Source of the DNA: CAVXJN01 sp963762165
Lineage (GTDB): Bacteria > Pseudomonadota > Gammaproteobacteria > JASBUN01
Direction of reading: 5' to 3'
NCBI GenBank assembly: GCA_963762165.1
Contig: CAVXJN010000003.1
Location: 1,612,001-1,676,000, forward strand
Length of the DNA stretch: 64,000 bases
In this document: in pieces, positions 18,416 through 27,294 of the stretch
How the letters are laid out: every line of letters begins with the position of its first letter
Numbering within the stretch: position 1 is the first letter of the stretch
Translations under genes and position numbers: made by a program
Notes under the pieces: generated by a model
Databases searched by the model: none
Told to the model about the DNA's origin: nothing
The model's input: the letters and a program-made list of their open reading frames with translations, nothing else

Positions 18416-19218
18416 GTGTAGTCGCTCCCAAAATCGGTTCCTCGGTTCTCGGTGTTCATATCGATGCGCTCACGTGGGAGGGTGCGCAAGCGCGCATTCT
18501 GTCCTGGGCCCGTGGCGGCGAAAGTCGTTACGTGTGTATATGCAACGTGCATTCGGTCGTAACCGGTGGGCGTGACGCCGACTTCCAGCGCGCCCTCAAC
18601 GACTCCGACCTTGCGACCCCGGACGGCATGCCATTGGTTTGGTGGTTGCGTCGCGCCGGCTACCGTAATCAGGCGCGCATCGAAGGACCGGAACTGATGC
18701 TCAGGCTGTGTGCGTTGGCGGCACGGGAAGGAATCGGCGTGTTCTTGTACGGCGGAAGCCCATCATCCCTGCATCTGCTCCAGGAGCGAATGCTCGTGCG
18801 CTTCCCGGAACTGAGGATCGTGGGTGCGGTATCGCCCCCCTTCCGTACGCTGACTCCGGAAGAGGATGCGCAGGTCATCGAAAACATCAATCGCTCAGAA
18901 GCAGGACTCGTCTTCGTCGGGCTGGGCTGCCCAAAGCAGGAAGCGTGGATGTGGAGACGACGTGGGCAAGTGCATGCGGTGATGATCGGCGTCGGTGCGG
19001 CGTTCGACTTTCATGCCGGGCGGTTGCAGCGGGCGCCGGCCTGGATGCAGCGCTCGGGACTCGAATGGTTGTACCGGCTGATGTCTGAGCCGCGGCGGCT
19101 GTGGCGCCGGTACTTGACCACCAATACGGCATTCGTGCTGCGTACCGTTCTCGATTGCATCAAAGGTGCGGGTCCCAGGGGTAGAAACACGCCGCAAGCG
19201 TTCAAGCGCAACGAATGA
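18412..19218 (+). CDS. WecG/TagA/CpsF family glycosyltransferase
   Basis: 268-aa GT26 enzyme. Motifs in order: CNVHSVV, DLATPDGMPLVWWLR (the DGMP signature with the conserved Asp), GPELMLRLCALAAREGIGVFLYG and GLGCPKQEAWM, with the FHAG(R)L..AP.W.Q..GLEWLYRL ending. Known members transfer ManNAc or ManNAcA to lipid-linked GlcNAc; here it would extend an undecaprenyl-linked precursor on the inner face of the membrane. It overlaps both neighbours by 4 bp. No initiating phosphoglycosyltransferase is visible in this window. Confidence 0.92.
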   Translation: MSVVAPKIGSSVLGVHIDALTWEGAQARILSWARGGESRYVCICNVHSVVTGGRDADFQRALNDSDLATPDGMPLVWWLRRAGYRNQARIEGPELMLRLCALAAREGIGVFLYGGSPSSLHLLQERMLVRFPELRIVGAVSPPFRTLTPEEDAQVIENINRSEAGLVFVGLGCPKQEAWMWRRRGQVHAVMIGVGAAFDFHAGRLQRAPAWMQRSGLEWLYRLMSEPRRLWRRYLTTNTAFVLRTVLDCIKGAGPRGRNTPQAFKRNE

Positions 19219-20771
19219 CTAACGGATCGAAAATGGAGATGCGGATGAAATCAGGTGCGTCATACGATTTATTGGCTGATGATTTTGCAGTACAAGGAAC
19301 CGTGCACCCGGTGATCTTGTGCGGCGGATCCGGGACGCGTCTATGGCCCTTGTCGCGGGAGCAGCACCCCAAGCAACTGCTTGCGATGACAGAAGATGCG
19401 ACTCTGTTGCAGGCCACGGTCACACGCTTGCAATCGCCCGCTGACGCGCGCTCCAAATGGGCGAAGCCGATCATCGTCTGCAACAGGGAATATCGCTTCG
19501 CGGTCGGGGAACAACTACGGGAAATCGGCAGCCCGCCGGGCGCCCTTGTGCTGGAACCCGTAGGTCGGAACACAGCCCCGGCCCTGACGCTGGCCGCGCT
19601 TCTATTGGCGGAGAAGGCCGGAGAACCCGAGCCCCTGCTGCTCGTCGCTCCTGCAGATCATATGGTCAAGGACAGCGGCGCATTTCATCGTGCCATGGAG
19701 CGCGCGCGGCCGTTGGCGGACGCCGGCCACGTGGTGACTTTCGGCGTTCGACCTTTCTGGGCGGAATCCGGTTACGGATATATCCGCCAGGGCGAGCGCC
19801 TGGCGGATATCGGCTCGGAGGGCGCGCACTATGTAGCGCAATTCATCGAAAAACCCGACCCGTCGACGGCAAAGGAATTTTTCGACAGCAGCCAATATCT
19901 GTGGAACAGCGGCATGTTCATGATGCGCGCGTCGGTGTGGTTGGAGTTGATGGAGACAATGATGCCGGAAGCGTATGCCCAGTGTCGTATCGCATACCGG
20001 CAAGGCCGCTTGGAGAGTGGCCGCTATTGCGTGGACGAAGGACATTTCGCGGCATGCCCAAGCAAATCGATCGATTGTGCCGTCATGGAGCAGGTCGCCG
20101 GCGGCTACATCGCAGACACCGGCCATCGAGCTGTCGTAGTGGAGCTCGAAGGTGGCTGGTCGGACGTCGGTTCCTGGGACGCATTGTGGAGCCTCGGCGA
20201 CAAAGACGCCGGGGGCAACGTGGTCAAAGGCGACGTGCATTGTCAGGACATGCGCAATTCTCTTGTGCTCGCCAACAGCCGTCTGGTGGCGTGCGTCGGC
20301 ATGGACGACGTAGTCGTGGTGGAAACGCCCGATGCTGTGATGGTCACGCACCGCGACCGGGCCCAGGACGTCAAACATGTGGTCGACAGTCTACGCGAAG
20401 CTTCGCGCCCGGAAGGCAAAGCGCATCGGAAGGTGGCTCGGCCCTGGGGCACTTATGACGGCATCGATGCCGGCGAGCGTTTTCAAGTAAAGCGCATTGT
20501 CGTACACCCGGGCGCTGCGTTGTCGTTGCAGATGCATCATCACTGTGCCGAGCATTGGATCGTGGTCCGCGGAACGGCGCGGGTGGTGCGCGGTGACGAA
20601 ACGTTCATTCTTTCCGAGAATCAGTCGACCTACATTCCGCTTGGAACCCGGCACCGGCTCGAAAACCCCGGACGTGTACCGTTGGAACTCATCGAAGTGC
20701 AGTCGCGGAGCTATTTGGGAGAAGACGACATAATCCGCTTCGACGACGTCTATGGCAGGAGTGACGGGTAA
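19215..20771 (+). CDS. manC: Bifunctional mannose-1-phosphate guanylyltransferase / mannose-6-phosphate isomerase
   Basis: 518-aa type II enzyme supplying GDP-mannose for gmd/fcl. The N-terminal pyrophosphorylase has GGSGTRLWPLSREQHPKQ, the EPVGRNTAPAL segment and FIEKPD. The C-terminal cupin isomerase half starts around RPWGTYDGID and contains the metal site in LQMHHHCAEHWIVV. The start at 19215 forms an ATGA overlap; it leaves about 30 non-conserved N-terminal residues, so one of the in-frame ATGs at 19233-19245 is possible. No phosphomannomutase gene is seen here. Confidence 0.94.
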   Translation: MTNGSKMEMRMKSGASYDLLADDFAVQGTVHPVILCGGSGTRLWPLSREQHPKQLLAMTEDATLLQATVTRLQSPADARSKWAKPIIVCNREYRFAVGEQLREIGSPPGALVLEPVGRNTAPALTLAALLLAEKAGEPEPLLLVAPADHMVKDSGAFHRAMERARPLADAGHVVTFGVRPFWAESGYGYIRQGERLADIGSEGAHYVAQFIEKPDPSTAKEFFDSSQYLWNSGMFMMRASVWLELMETMMPEAYAQCRIAYRQGRLESGRYCVDEGHFAACPSKSIDCAVMEQVAGGYIADTGHRAVVVELEGGWSDVGSWDALWSLGDKDAGGNVVKGDVHCQDMRNSLVLANSRLVACVGMDDVVVVETPDAVMVTHRDRAQDVKHVVDSLREASRPEGKAHRKVARPWGTYDGIDAGERFQVKRIVVHPGAALSLQMHHHCAEHWIVVRGTARVVRGDETFILSENQSTYIPLGTRHRLENPGRVPLELIEVQSRSYLGEDDIIRFDDVYGRSDG

Positions 20772-20846
20772 TGGAATACGCGGCTTGTCACTCGCCAGCG
20801 TCGTCGCCGACCGCAACTATGTTGAGAAATCAATTCAGGTAGAACA

Positions 20847-21518
20847 ATGGTTTGTATACGAGCCCGACTATTGGGTTTTCGCTCACTGCTGGCTCGTAAC
20901 GCGTTCGTCGTTGCGGGAATGGGGCGTTGCGGCACCACTCTGGTTTATGAAGCACTGCGCCAGTATGGCCTCAAGGGCAGCCGCTTTGTCTCCTCGCTTC
21001 CCGAACAGCGCGTCTACGAGAGGGGACGTGTCTACAAAACCCACGACTTTCCCTGGGCCGAAGTCGCGGATCACGTGAAAATGGTGTTTCTGTTCGGCAA
21101 TCCCATGGATAGCGTGATCTCCACCCACAGGAAGATGAACGAATGGGGCCGGCGCCATCACGCCAATCTGCATGCCGACGAATTCGTGCCAAACGACGTG
21201 TTATTTGAGCGCGACACGTTGCGATTGGCGGAGCATTTCGATGCCTGGTACAGGCCCCAGCGATTCCGATTCGCGTCGGTTCGTTATGAAGCGATGTTCG
21301 ACGCGGGCGTTCGGACCCAGCTGGAGGATTACCTCGGTATTGCGGTTCCCTGGCCCGACTTCAAACGACGCAGGGCGGACTGGACCAAGCACCCGCGCAA
21401 GGACAGCCTATGGGCGCTATATGGCGGACTGTACCAACGAATCGCGCAAGCTGAAGATCTGAAGATATGGGAGCCGGTCGCTCAGCAGGACCGAACTCGC
21501 CGTGCCGCGGCGTTCTGA
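20847..21518 (+). CDS. Sulfotransferase-family protein
   Basis: 223-aa protein with the 5'-phosphosulfate loop GMGRCGTTLVYEAL (residues 24 onward) and a 3'-phosphate region around FLFGNPMDSVISTHRKMNEW, the two PAPS-binding landmarks of sulfotransferases. The C-terminal KHPRKDSLWALYGG is consistent. It follows manC by 75 bp and ends the plus-strand run, facing epsL. It probably sulfates the polymer or a lipid carrier; a short length compared with the usual 250-300 aa is noted. No sulfate-activation genes are seen nearby. Confidence 0.75.
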   Translation: MVCIRARLLGFRSLLARNAFVVAGMGRCGTTLVYEALRQYGLKGSRFVSSLPEQRVYERGRVYKTHDFPWAEVADHVKMVFLFGNPMDSVISTHRKMNEWGRRHHANLHADEFVPNDVLFERDTLRLAEHFDAWYRPQRFRFASVRYEAMFDAGVRTQLEDYLGIAVPWPDFKRRRADWTKHPRKDSLWALYGGLYQRIAQAEDLKIWEPVAQQDRTRRAAAF

Positions 21519-21560
21519 GCGACTGCCGATCGCGGCAAGCGAGCCGGCTGCCGTTCCACG

Positions 21561-22820
21561 TCAGAAACGCACTTCCACCGAACCGCTGATGAGGTCGTAG
21601 TCGTATTCCGCGGTATCGACGTTGGAGGTCCGCACGCCGTGTTCGTAGGACACCGATAGACGGGTATTGTCGAGCGGGGTGTAACCGGCGCTGAGTCGCC
21701 CACCCTTGACGCGGTCTTCACGCGTCTGTGCACCTGCCAGTGCGATGCCTGGATCGCCATCGAACTGCCAATCCTCGTTGATGATTTCCGCTTGCAGAAC
21801 GGTGCGGTAGGTGGGCGCCCACGATGCGCCTGCGCTGACGCCATTGGTCAAGATGTAGTTTGCTGCGACGTCGGCGTAAGAACGAATGTCGCGATATCCG
21901 GACAGTGAAAACGACGTTTTCGCCAACGGCGTCCATAGATATTCGAGCTTGTAGGTGGCGCCGCTATAGTCGCGCTGCGAAATCTGATCGTGCTGCCGTG
22001 TGGTGTAACCGAGACGGCCGTTCAGTTTCGAGGCGTCCGTCAAGCGCCAATTGGCTGTACCGCTAACTGCGTATTCCTGGTACTGATTGTCCACCAGCGT
22101 CGATGTCGAGACTTCCCGATTGGGGTAATCCGCCGAACTCGCGGACATCTCCACGCCTAATTGATTGTTGGCTGGCGTGAGGTACTGCAGCCCCACGGTC
22201 CCGCTGACAACTTGGTTTTCGAGCGCGGAGCGTGATGGGGCGCTGTGCTTGTAGTCGTATTCGTCCACCGACGCGGTGGCGCTCCAGCGTGGATGTATGA
22301 TGCGCCGGGCACTGGCGTGGGCGTGGCTCTCGTCGATCAAGTCCTTCACCCGGTCCTGCAAGGTTGCGAAACTGGACAGGTAACGGCGATGCCGATAGCC
22401 CACGTCGCCGTCCCACAAGTTGCCCGCCTGCCAATCCCAGTCGAGACTGGCGTCGTGGCCGGTGTAATCGAGGAACCCGAATTCCTGAAACTGATTGTTG
22501 TCCACCTTCAGATCCAACAGGATATTCTGCCTGCTGACCGGAATCCTGCCGTGTACCCCCGCTCCCAAGCGCCGGATCGTATCGGAACGCTGGGTTGTGC
22601 CGAGAATTGCAGCGGTGTCGGCATCATCTGATAGTCGGAACAAATTGCTGTCGTGGGTCAAGCCGCCGGTCACCGAAAAGTCCCAGTTGCGGCCATCGTC
22701 GGGCGTCTTGGGGTAGGCGGGAAAGTATCCGGTATCAGGCCAATGCATGGGTTCAGCGCCATGACTCAATGCAGAATGTGCCAATAGGCAGGTCACGACT
22801 GCCAAAGTTCGCTTGGGCAT
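21561..22820 (-). CDS. epsL: Outer-membrane beta-barrel exopolysaccharide protein EpsL
   Basis: 419-aa protein with a signal peptide (cleavage near ALSHGA). The mature part is built of alternating aromatic/polar strands, with landmarks typical of the EpsL family of PEP-CTERM-associated eps loci: GGLTHDSNLFRLS near the start, WDWQAGNLWDGDVGYRHRRYLSSF, and a terminal strand ending GSVEVRF with C-terminal Phe. It is transcribed towards the rest of the cluster, convergent with the sulfotransferase gene with a 42 bp gap. It probably assists export or anchoring in the outer membrane. Confidence 0.87.
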   Translation of the reverse strand: MPKRTLAVVTCLLAHSALSHGAEPMHWPDTGYFPAYPKTPDDGRNWDFSVTGGLTHDSNLFRLSDDADTAAILGTTQRSDTIRRLGAGVHGRIPVSRQNILLDLKVDNNQFQEFGFLDYTGHDASLDWDWQAGNLWDGDVGYRHRRYLSSFATLQDRVKDLIDESHAHASARRIIHPRWSATASVDEYDYKHSAPSRSALENQVVSGTVGLQYLTPANNQLGVEMSASSADYPNREVSTSTLVDNQYQEYAVSGTANWRLTDASKLNGRLGYTTRQHDQISQRDYSGATYKLEYLWTPLAKTSFSLSGYRDIRSYADVAANYILTNGVSAGASWAPTYRTVLQAEIINEDWQFDGDPGIALAGAQTREDRVKGGRLSAGYTPLDNTRLSVSYEHGVRTSNVDTAEYDYDLISGSVEVRF

Positions 22821-22927
22821 GTTTTGTTCAGCCTTCTGTGTTCGTTACGGGAGACTTGCGCAGGCGATCGCGGCATGACCGGCGGCCATCGGCGATCACA
22901 ATCCGCACGCACGATTCGGAAGCATGG

Positions 22928-22943
22928 AGCAATATTCATTCCA
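22928..22943 (-). promoter_or_regulatory. Sigma-54-type promoter of epsL
   Basis: On the minus strand this reads TGGAATGAATATTGCT, close to the RpoN consensus TGGCACGrNNNTTGCW. It has the invariant GG and GC exactly 10 nt apart and a perfect TTGCT at -12. It lies about 108 bp upstream of the epsL start codon. RpoN control of PEP-CTERM-linked exopolysaccharide genes has been reported in floc-forming bacteria, which fits. No enhancer-binding-protein site was identified. Confidence 0.62.
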
Positions 22944-23143
22944 ATAAAAACTTGGTCATGTTTTCAGCGGCTTAAGAGATTGAGGGCGATCGTCGTCGTG
23001 ATCCCGCGTCGCGCATGGACGACACACAAGCGGAATGGGATGGGCTAATTGCTTGAAGCCGCGGGAAGCATGCCATGTCGCGTATGGCCGACGCCCGAAT
23101 CGGGTAGGTAGAGCGCAGGCGTGAAACATCTAGCCTGGCGATC

Positions 23144-23289
23144 ATGACTGGACAACCCACCGCGTCGGCCGCGGATTTTCTGCCCGCGCGCATCAATCTC
23201 AAATCGCTGCGGGGCGCGGCGGCGCAATGCCGCGGCTGCGATTTGTAGTGCCACGCCACTCAAACGGTGTTCGGTGAAGGTCCATTTCG
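23144..23289 (+). pseudogene. Remnant of a UdgX-type uracil-DNA glycosylase (5' end only)
   Basis: Reading from the ATG at 23144, the frame gives a short leader, then LPARINLKSLRGAAAQ and CRGCDL, a TAG stop at 23246-23248, and after it ATQTVFGEGP in the same frame. The CxxCDL...ATQTVFGEGP block is the 4Fe-4S-side N-terminal signature of family 4/UdgX glycosylases. The expected GEQPGDxED active-site motif and everything after GEGP are absent. The gene is dead twice over: an in-frame nonsense codon and loss of the 3' part. No neighbouring partner gene survives. Confidence 0.78.
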
Positions 23290-23549
23290 TTCGCGACCTC
23301 AGCGCGGTTGCAGACCGACTACGGCAGCAGGAGTGAGTACTCGCCGGCGCGCGCGAGTACGGTGTCCAGTTGCGGGGATGGCCGTCTTCCGGCTCACCGA
23401 CGGACGTGCGGTGGCGGCTGCGCTGACTCGCAAACGCCCGCCACCCGGCGTCGTCATACCTTGCGATGTGCTACAAATGGAGGAGCCTGCGACGATGATC
23501 GGCTCGTCGTCTGTCGGGTCATCTCGTGTGGCTGCTGCGCAGGTGTGCC

Positions 23550-24377
23550 ATGGACACCATCAAACACGGTTCGCGTAAGGAGCGTGCAGTCATCTTGCTG
23601 CAGGCTCTGCTGGCAGAGGTCGGGCTGCCCGTCACCATCGACGGCTGTTTCGGCAGCGGTACCGGACGGGCCGTGCGCAGGTTTCAACAACAACACGGCC
23701 TGGTGGTCGACGGCACGGTAGCGGAAAAGACCTGGTTGACGCTGATCAGTCTTTCACCCGCGCTGGTCGAGCGGATTACTTCGCGCTATCTCGGTGAGGA
23801 CGACATCCAGAACATGGCTGCGGAACTCGGCGTGAGTGTGGCGGCGGTAAAGGCTGTCAACGAAGTCGAGTCCCAGGGCGCCGGCTTCATCGTCGACCAG
23901 CCGAAAATCCTATTCGAGGGCCACGTGTTCTTCGAACGACTTAAGCTGCATGGTGTGAACCCCAACGAACACCTGCAGAACAACGCCGACATTCTCTATC
24001 CGCGTTGGACCAAAAAATATTACCTCGGCGGATTGCGCGAGTACGAACGTTTGGACAGAGCGGTGTCGATCCATCGTGCGGCAGCGCTGGAGTCGGCTTC
24101 GTGGGGTATCTTTCAAGTGATGGGCTATCATGCGACGTCCATTGGTTGGCCGGATATCGACGCGTTCGTCCGCGACATGTACACCCATGAACGACAGCAT
24201 CTGCGCGCCTTCGGCGGCTATGTACGCGCCAATAACTTGATTGAGGCACTGAAGAATCGCGACTGGACTGCATTTGCCCGCGGCTACAACGGTTCCGGCT
24301 ACGAACAAAACCGCTATCATCTGAAGCTTGCGCAGGCCTGCGCCCGCTACGAAACCGGCGCTTCGATGTCGGCGTAG
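23550..24377 (+). CDS. Peptidoglycan hydrolase: PG-binding domain plus N-acetylmuramidase domain
   Basis: 275 aa from the ATG at 23550 (a GTG at 23526 is in frame). Residues about 5-65 form a peptidoglycan-binding repeat (GCFGSGTGRAVRRFQQQHGLVVDG). The rest matches the phage-type N-acetylmuramidase domain (DUF3380): VKAVNEVESQGAGF with the catalytic Glu, ILFEGHVFFERL, SWGIFQVMGYH and ARGYNGSGYEQNRYH. There is no signal peptide, as in endolysins that rely on a holin. No holin or other phage gene is visible, so it may be a domesticated phage lysin or a cell-wall enzyme. Confidence 0.82.
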   Translation: MDTIKHGSRKERAVILLQALLAEVGLPVTIDGCFGSGTGRAVRRFQQQHGLVVDGTVAEKTWLTLISLSPALVERITSRYLGEDDIQNMAAELGVSVAAVKAVNEVESQGAGFIVDQPKILFEGHVFFERLKLHGVNPNEHLQNNADILYPRWTKKYYLGGLREYERLDRAVSIHRAAALESASWGIFQVMGYHATSIGWPDIDAFVRDMYTHERQHLRAFGGYVRANNLIEALKNRDWTAFARGYNGSGYEQNRYHLKLAQACARYETGASMSA

Positions 24378-24677
24378 CCGCCGCCGCCAATCCCGAAGCC
24401 GGGCGCTCGCCTTGGTCGAGCAAACAAACTCCGTAGCCGACGGTCGGCGCGAAAATCTGATCCAAAAGCAAAGAGTTGAATGTCGGTCCGTGTTTCTGGG
24501 CGATGCATGGGGCGGCGGCAGCCTGGTACCGGGAGCCGGCAGTGCGCAGCGCAATTGCGCTGCTCAGATCGTGATTTTCCTGGCGCCGCCTGGTACGGGA
24601 ACACATGGATGGGCGCCGCGACCCAGGGTGCGCCCGGGTTACTTGTCTGCGTGTCCGGGGAACTCCATAATGCGCAC
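24378..24677. other. Intergenic region upstream of the copper island
   Basis: 300 bp between the muramidase and the first copper-associated gene. I see no gene, RNA or clear promoter. An ACCC-N11-GGGT dyad in the last 80 bp is MerR-operator-like in spacing but lacks recognisable -35/-10 boxes around it, so I do not call it. Confidence 0.4.
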
Positions 24678-25073
24678 ATGCTCCCCGGAAAACACAAACT
24701 CTTGAATCTGCTGATGGCCTTCGTGATCGTGATCACGATGCCGCTGCAAGCGTTCGCGGGGGGCTGCGTCCGGGACTATAATCCGGAAATGAGCGCCCAC
24801 GGCGCTGATCACCACCTGAATGACAAGCATCACAACCTCGTCGGCGCACATCACGCAAGTTCCAAGGTTTCCCATCAAGGCCATGGCGCGCAACACGACT
24901 GCGGATCCAGTGGCATGGGGGGGTGTGGCGTTTGCGCCCATTGCCCGGCAAGCCTGGGCGTTTTCCTGATGTCTTCCCAGCCGCCCGCGCGGCTTTTTGC
25001 GATGCTATCTGAGCGCATCCCCAGCAACGTGGCGCCGGACGCGGCGTTGCGTCCACCCCGTTCAATCTCCTGA
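24678..25073 (+). CDS. His/Cys-rich small secreted or membrane protein
   Basis: 131 aa from the ATG at 24678, giving a clean signal/anchor (LLNLLMAFVIVITMPLQAFA) followed by a His-rich stretch (HGADHHLNDKHHN and VGAHHASSKVSHQGHGAQHD) and a Cys cluster (CGSSGMGGCGVCAHC). No family recognised, but its composition and position 83 bp before copA resemble small copper-handling proteins at the head of cop operons (compare the gene at 28945). Probably periplasmic metal binding; function inferred. Longer in-frame starts upstream would bury the signal sequence. Confidence 0.62.
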   Translation: MLPGKHKLLNLLMAFVIVITMPLQAFAGGCVRDYNPEMSAHGADHHLNDKHHNLVGAHHASSKVSHQGHGAQHDCGSSGMGGCGVCAHCPASLGVFLMSSQPPARLFAMLSERIPSNVAPDAALRPPRSIS

Positions 25074-25156
25074 TCCGTCGGCGGCGCTGCGCGCCGCATT
25101 GATGTACCGCGTTTCCGGTGACGCCGGTAATAGCTATCGCGATCATGGAGAATTGA

Positions 25157-27277
25157 ATGAACGACGAATCACGCATACACGGCTTCAACCGCCGGCGTTT
25201 CCTGCAAGGCACGGCCATGATGGGACTGCTGGCGGGCTTCGAAAGCCTGACCCCGGCGTTCGCCTGGGACAAGAGCGGTAATCTGTCGGCGGCAAAAACC
25301 GCCCAGGGCGACACCGACATTTTCAACCTGAGCATTAAGCGCAAGCCGTTGCAGATCGGCAGCCGCATGGGTAATCCCATCACGCTCAATGGCTCCATCC
25401 CCGGCCCGTTGATTCGTCTGCGAGAAGGACGGGACGTGATTTTAAACGTTACCAACCATCTCGATGAGGATACGTCCATCCATTGGCATGGGGTGTTGCT
25501 TCCCAACGGCATGGATGGCGTGCCGCTGGTGACGTTTCCGGGCATCAAACCCGGAGAGACCTTTACCTATCGCTACCCGGTGCGGCAGCACGGCACTTAT
25601 TGGTACCACAGCCACTCCGGACTGCAGGAACAGCTCGGCCACTACGGGCCGTTGGTCATCGACCCGGCCGAGCCTGAACCATTCCACTTCGATCGCGACT
25701 ACGTTGTCATGCTTTCGGACTGGACATTTCATGACCCGCACACTGTCTATGCCAAGCTGAAGAAGGCCGAGGGTTACTACAACTACCAGAAGCGCACGGT
25801 GGCGGATTTCTTCGACGACGTGCAAAAAAAGGGCTGGCGAAACGCTTGGGCAGAGCGCGGCATGTGGGGCCGCATGCGCATGAGTTCGCGGGACATTCTC
25901 GATGTCACCGGCGCCGAGTACACCTATCTCATCAACGGCCTGCCGGCCGAGTCGAATTGGACCGGGTTGTTCAAGCCGGGTGAAAAAGTGCGCCTGCGCT
26001 TCATCAACGGTTCGGCGATGACGTTCTTCGACGTGCGCATCCCGGGATTGAAAATGACCGTGGTCGCCGCCGACGGCCAATACGTCGAGCCGGTGCCGGT
26101 GGACGAGTTCCGCATCGGCGTGGCCGAGACCTACGACGTGATCGTCGAGCCAAGCGAAGACCGCGCCTATACGGTATACGCCGAATCGATGGACCGTTCC
26201 GGTTTCGTGCGCGGCACGTTGGCGACCCGGGATGGTATGAGCGGCCCGATTCCTGAAATGCGCAAGCAAGTGGTCGAGCGCGGCATGGACTCGATGGGCA
26301 TGGACATGCACGACATGCCGGGAATGGATGGCATGAAAGGCATGCACGGTATGTCCCAAAACGGTTCCGGCATGGACATGTCCAATTCCAATTCCAATTC
26401 CATTGACACGAACATGCAGTCGGGCGGTGCCATGGCCGGTATGGCTGCTGGTCATGAAGGTCAGATGTCCGGAATGAACATGGGCGCGGCAAACGCCGGT
26501 AATACCGGTGGGGAAATGGCCGGCATGAAGATGGGTGATACCGGTAATGGTCACGGAACGCCCCAGATGGCGGGCGCCGCCATGGGGGGCACAGCCGGTG
26601 CTCAGATGTCGGGCATGAATCATTCCGGTCACGACATGAGCGGCACGTCGGCGATGTCGGCAATGAATCACAACAGCGCCGGCATGGCGGGGATGGAGCA
26701 CGGCGGGTCCGCCATGAACATGCAGCCCGAAGCGGCCAAGCTTCCCACCGAAGGCCGCAAGGTCAGCCATGGTCCCGACAATCACGGGCCGGGCGCGGCC
26801 ATGGTCGCGGAGTCTCCCAAGAGCAGGTTGGACGATCCGGGCGTCGGCCTGCAGGACGTCGGCCACAAAGTGCTGGTGTACAACGATCTGCGCAGTCGCG
26901 TGATCTGGCCGGACAAGCGGCCGCCCGAACGGGAACTGGAATTACATCTGACCGGCAACATGGAACGCTACATGTGGTCGTTCGATGGCAAAAAATACAG
27001 CGAGGTGCACGGCATCCAGTTCAAGTACAACGAGCGACTGCGCTTGATTCTGGTCAACGACACCATGATGGATCATCCGATTCATCTCCATGGCATGTGG
27101 ATGGAGCTGGAGAACCGGCACGGAGACTATCGGCCGCGCAAGCACACGATCAGCGTCAAGCCCGGCGAAATGGTCTCGGCGCTCATCACCGCCGACGCCA
27201 AAGGTCATTGGGCGTTCCATTGCCATCTTCTGTATCACATGGAAGCCGGCATGTTCCGCGTGGTCACTGTAGCCTGA
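25157..27277 (+). CDS. copA: Copper resistance multicopper oxidase CopA
   Basis: 706-aa periplasmic multicopper oxidase. A Tat signal is visible (NRRRFLQGTAMMG, residues 11-23). Cupredoxin domains carry all four copper motifs: HWHG near residue 112, YHSHSG near 152, HPIHLHGM and HCHLLYHMEAGM at the C-terminus. Between domains 2 and 3 (about residues 375-540) is an unusually long Met/His-rich insert with many MxGM and MAGM units, a likely Cu(I) reservoir. It is followed 17 bp later by copB. Family role: oxidation and sequestration of periplasmic Cu(I). Confidence 0.95.
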   Translation: MNDESRIHGFNRRRFLQGTAMMGLLAGFESLTPAFAWDKSGNLSAAKTAQGDTDIFNLSIKRKPLQIGSRMGNPITLNGSIPGPLIRLREGRDVILNVTNHLDEDTSIHWHGVLLPNGMDGVPLVTFPGIKPGETFTYRYPVRQHGTYWYHSHSGLQEQLGHYGPLVIDPAEPEPFHFDRDYVVMLSDWTFHDPHTVYAKLKKAEGYYNYQKRTVADFFDDVQKKGWRNAWAERGMWGRMRMSSRDILDVTGAEYTYLINGLPAESNWTGLFKPGEKVRLRFINGSAMTFFDVRIPGLKMTVVAADGQYVEPVPVDEFRIGVAETYDVIVEPSEDRAYTVYAESMDRSGFVRGTLATRDGMSGPIPEMRKQVVERGMDSMGMDMHDMPGMDGMKGMHGMSQNGSGMDMSNSNSNSIDTNMQSGGAMAGMAAGHEGQMSGMNMGAANAGNTGGEMAGMKMGDTGNGHGTPQMAGAAMGGTAGAQMSGMNHSGHDMSGTSAMSAMNHNSAGMAGMEHGGSAMNMQPEAAKLPTEGRKVSHGPDNHGPGAAMVAESPKSRLDDPGVGLQDVGHKVLVYNDLRSRVIWPDKRPPERELELHLTGNMERYMWSFDGKKYSEVHGIQFKYNERLRLILVNDTMMDHPIHLHGMWMELENRHGDYRPRKHTISVKPGEMVSALITADAKGHWAFHCHLLYHMEAGMFRVVTVA

Positions 27278-27294
27278 TGCCTGGGGAGAGCAAA

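Larger units (their letters stand above)
22821..23549. other. Intergenic region between epsL and the lysozyme-like gene
   Basis: 729 bp without an intact gene. It holds the epsL leader and its sigma-54-type promoter (to 22943), about 200 bp in which I recognise nothing, the dead uracil-DNA-glycosylase fragment (23144-23289), and then about 260 bp with no recognisable content before the peptidoglycan hydrolase gene. Confidence 0.6.

Noticed and set aside
21524..21537. TGCCG-ATCG-CGGCA hairpin between the sulfotransferase and epsL as a terminator
   Set aside because: Short stem with no T-run on either strand.
1..22820. Exosortase or PEP-CTERM protein genes within the eps locus
   Set aside because: The EpsE/F/G/L types are those found with PEP-CTERM systems, but no exosortase motif or PEP-CTERM tail was found in this window.
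24600..24660. ACCC-N11-GGGT dyad before the copper genes as a second MerR operator
   Set aside because: No recognisable -35/-10 boxes flank it, unlike the site at 29936.
25442..26866. Long antisense frame (474 codons) opposite copA
   Set aside because: His/Arg-rich composition is the complement of the Met/His-rich copA coding sequence; no ribosome-binding site or family.
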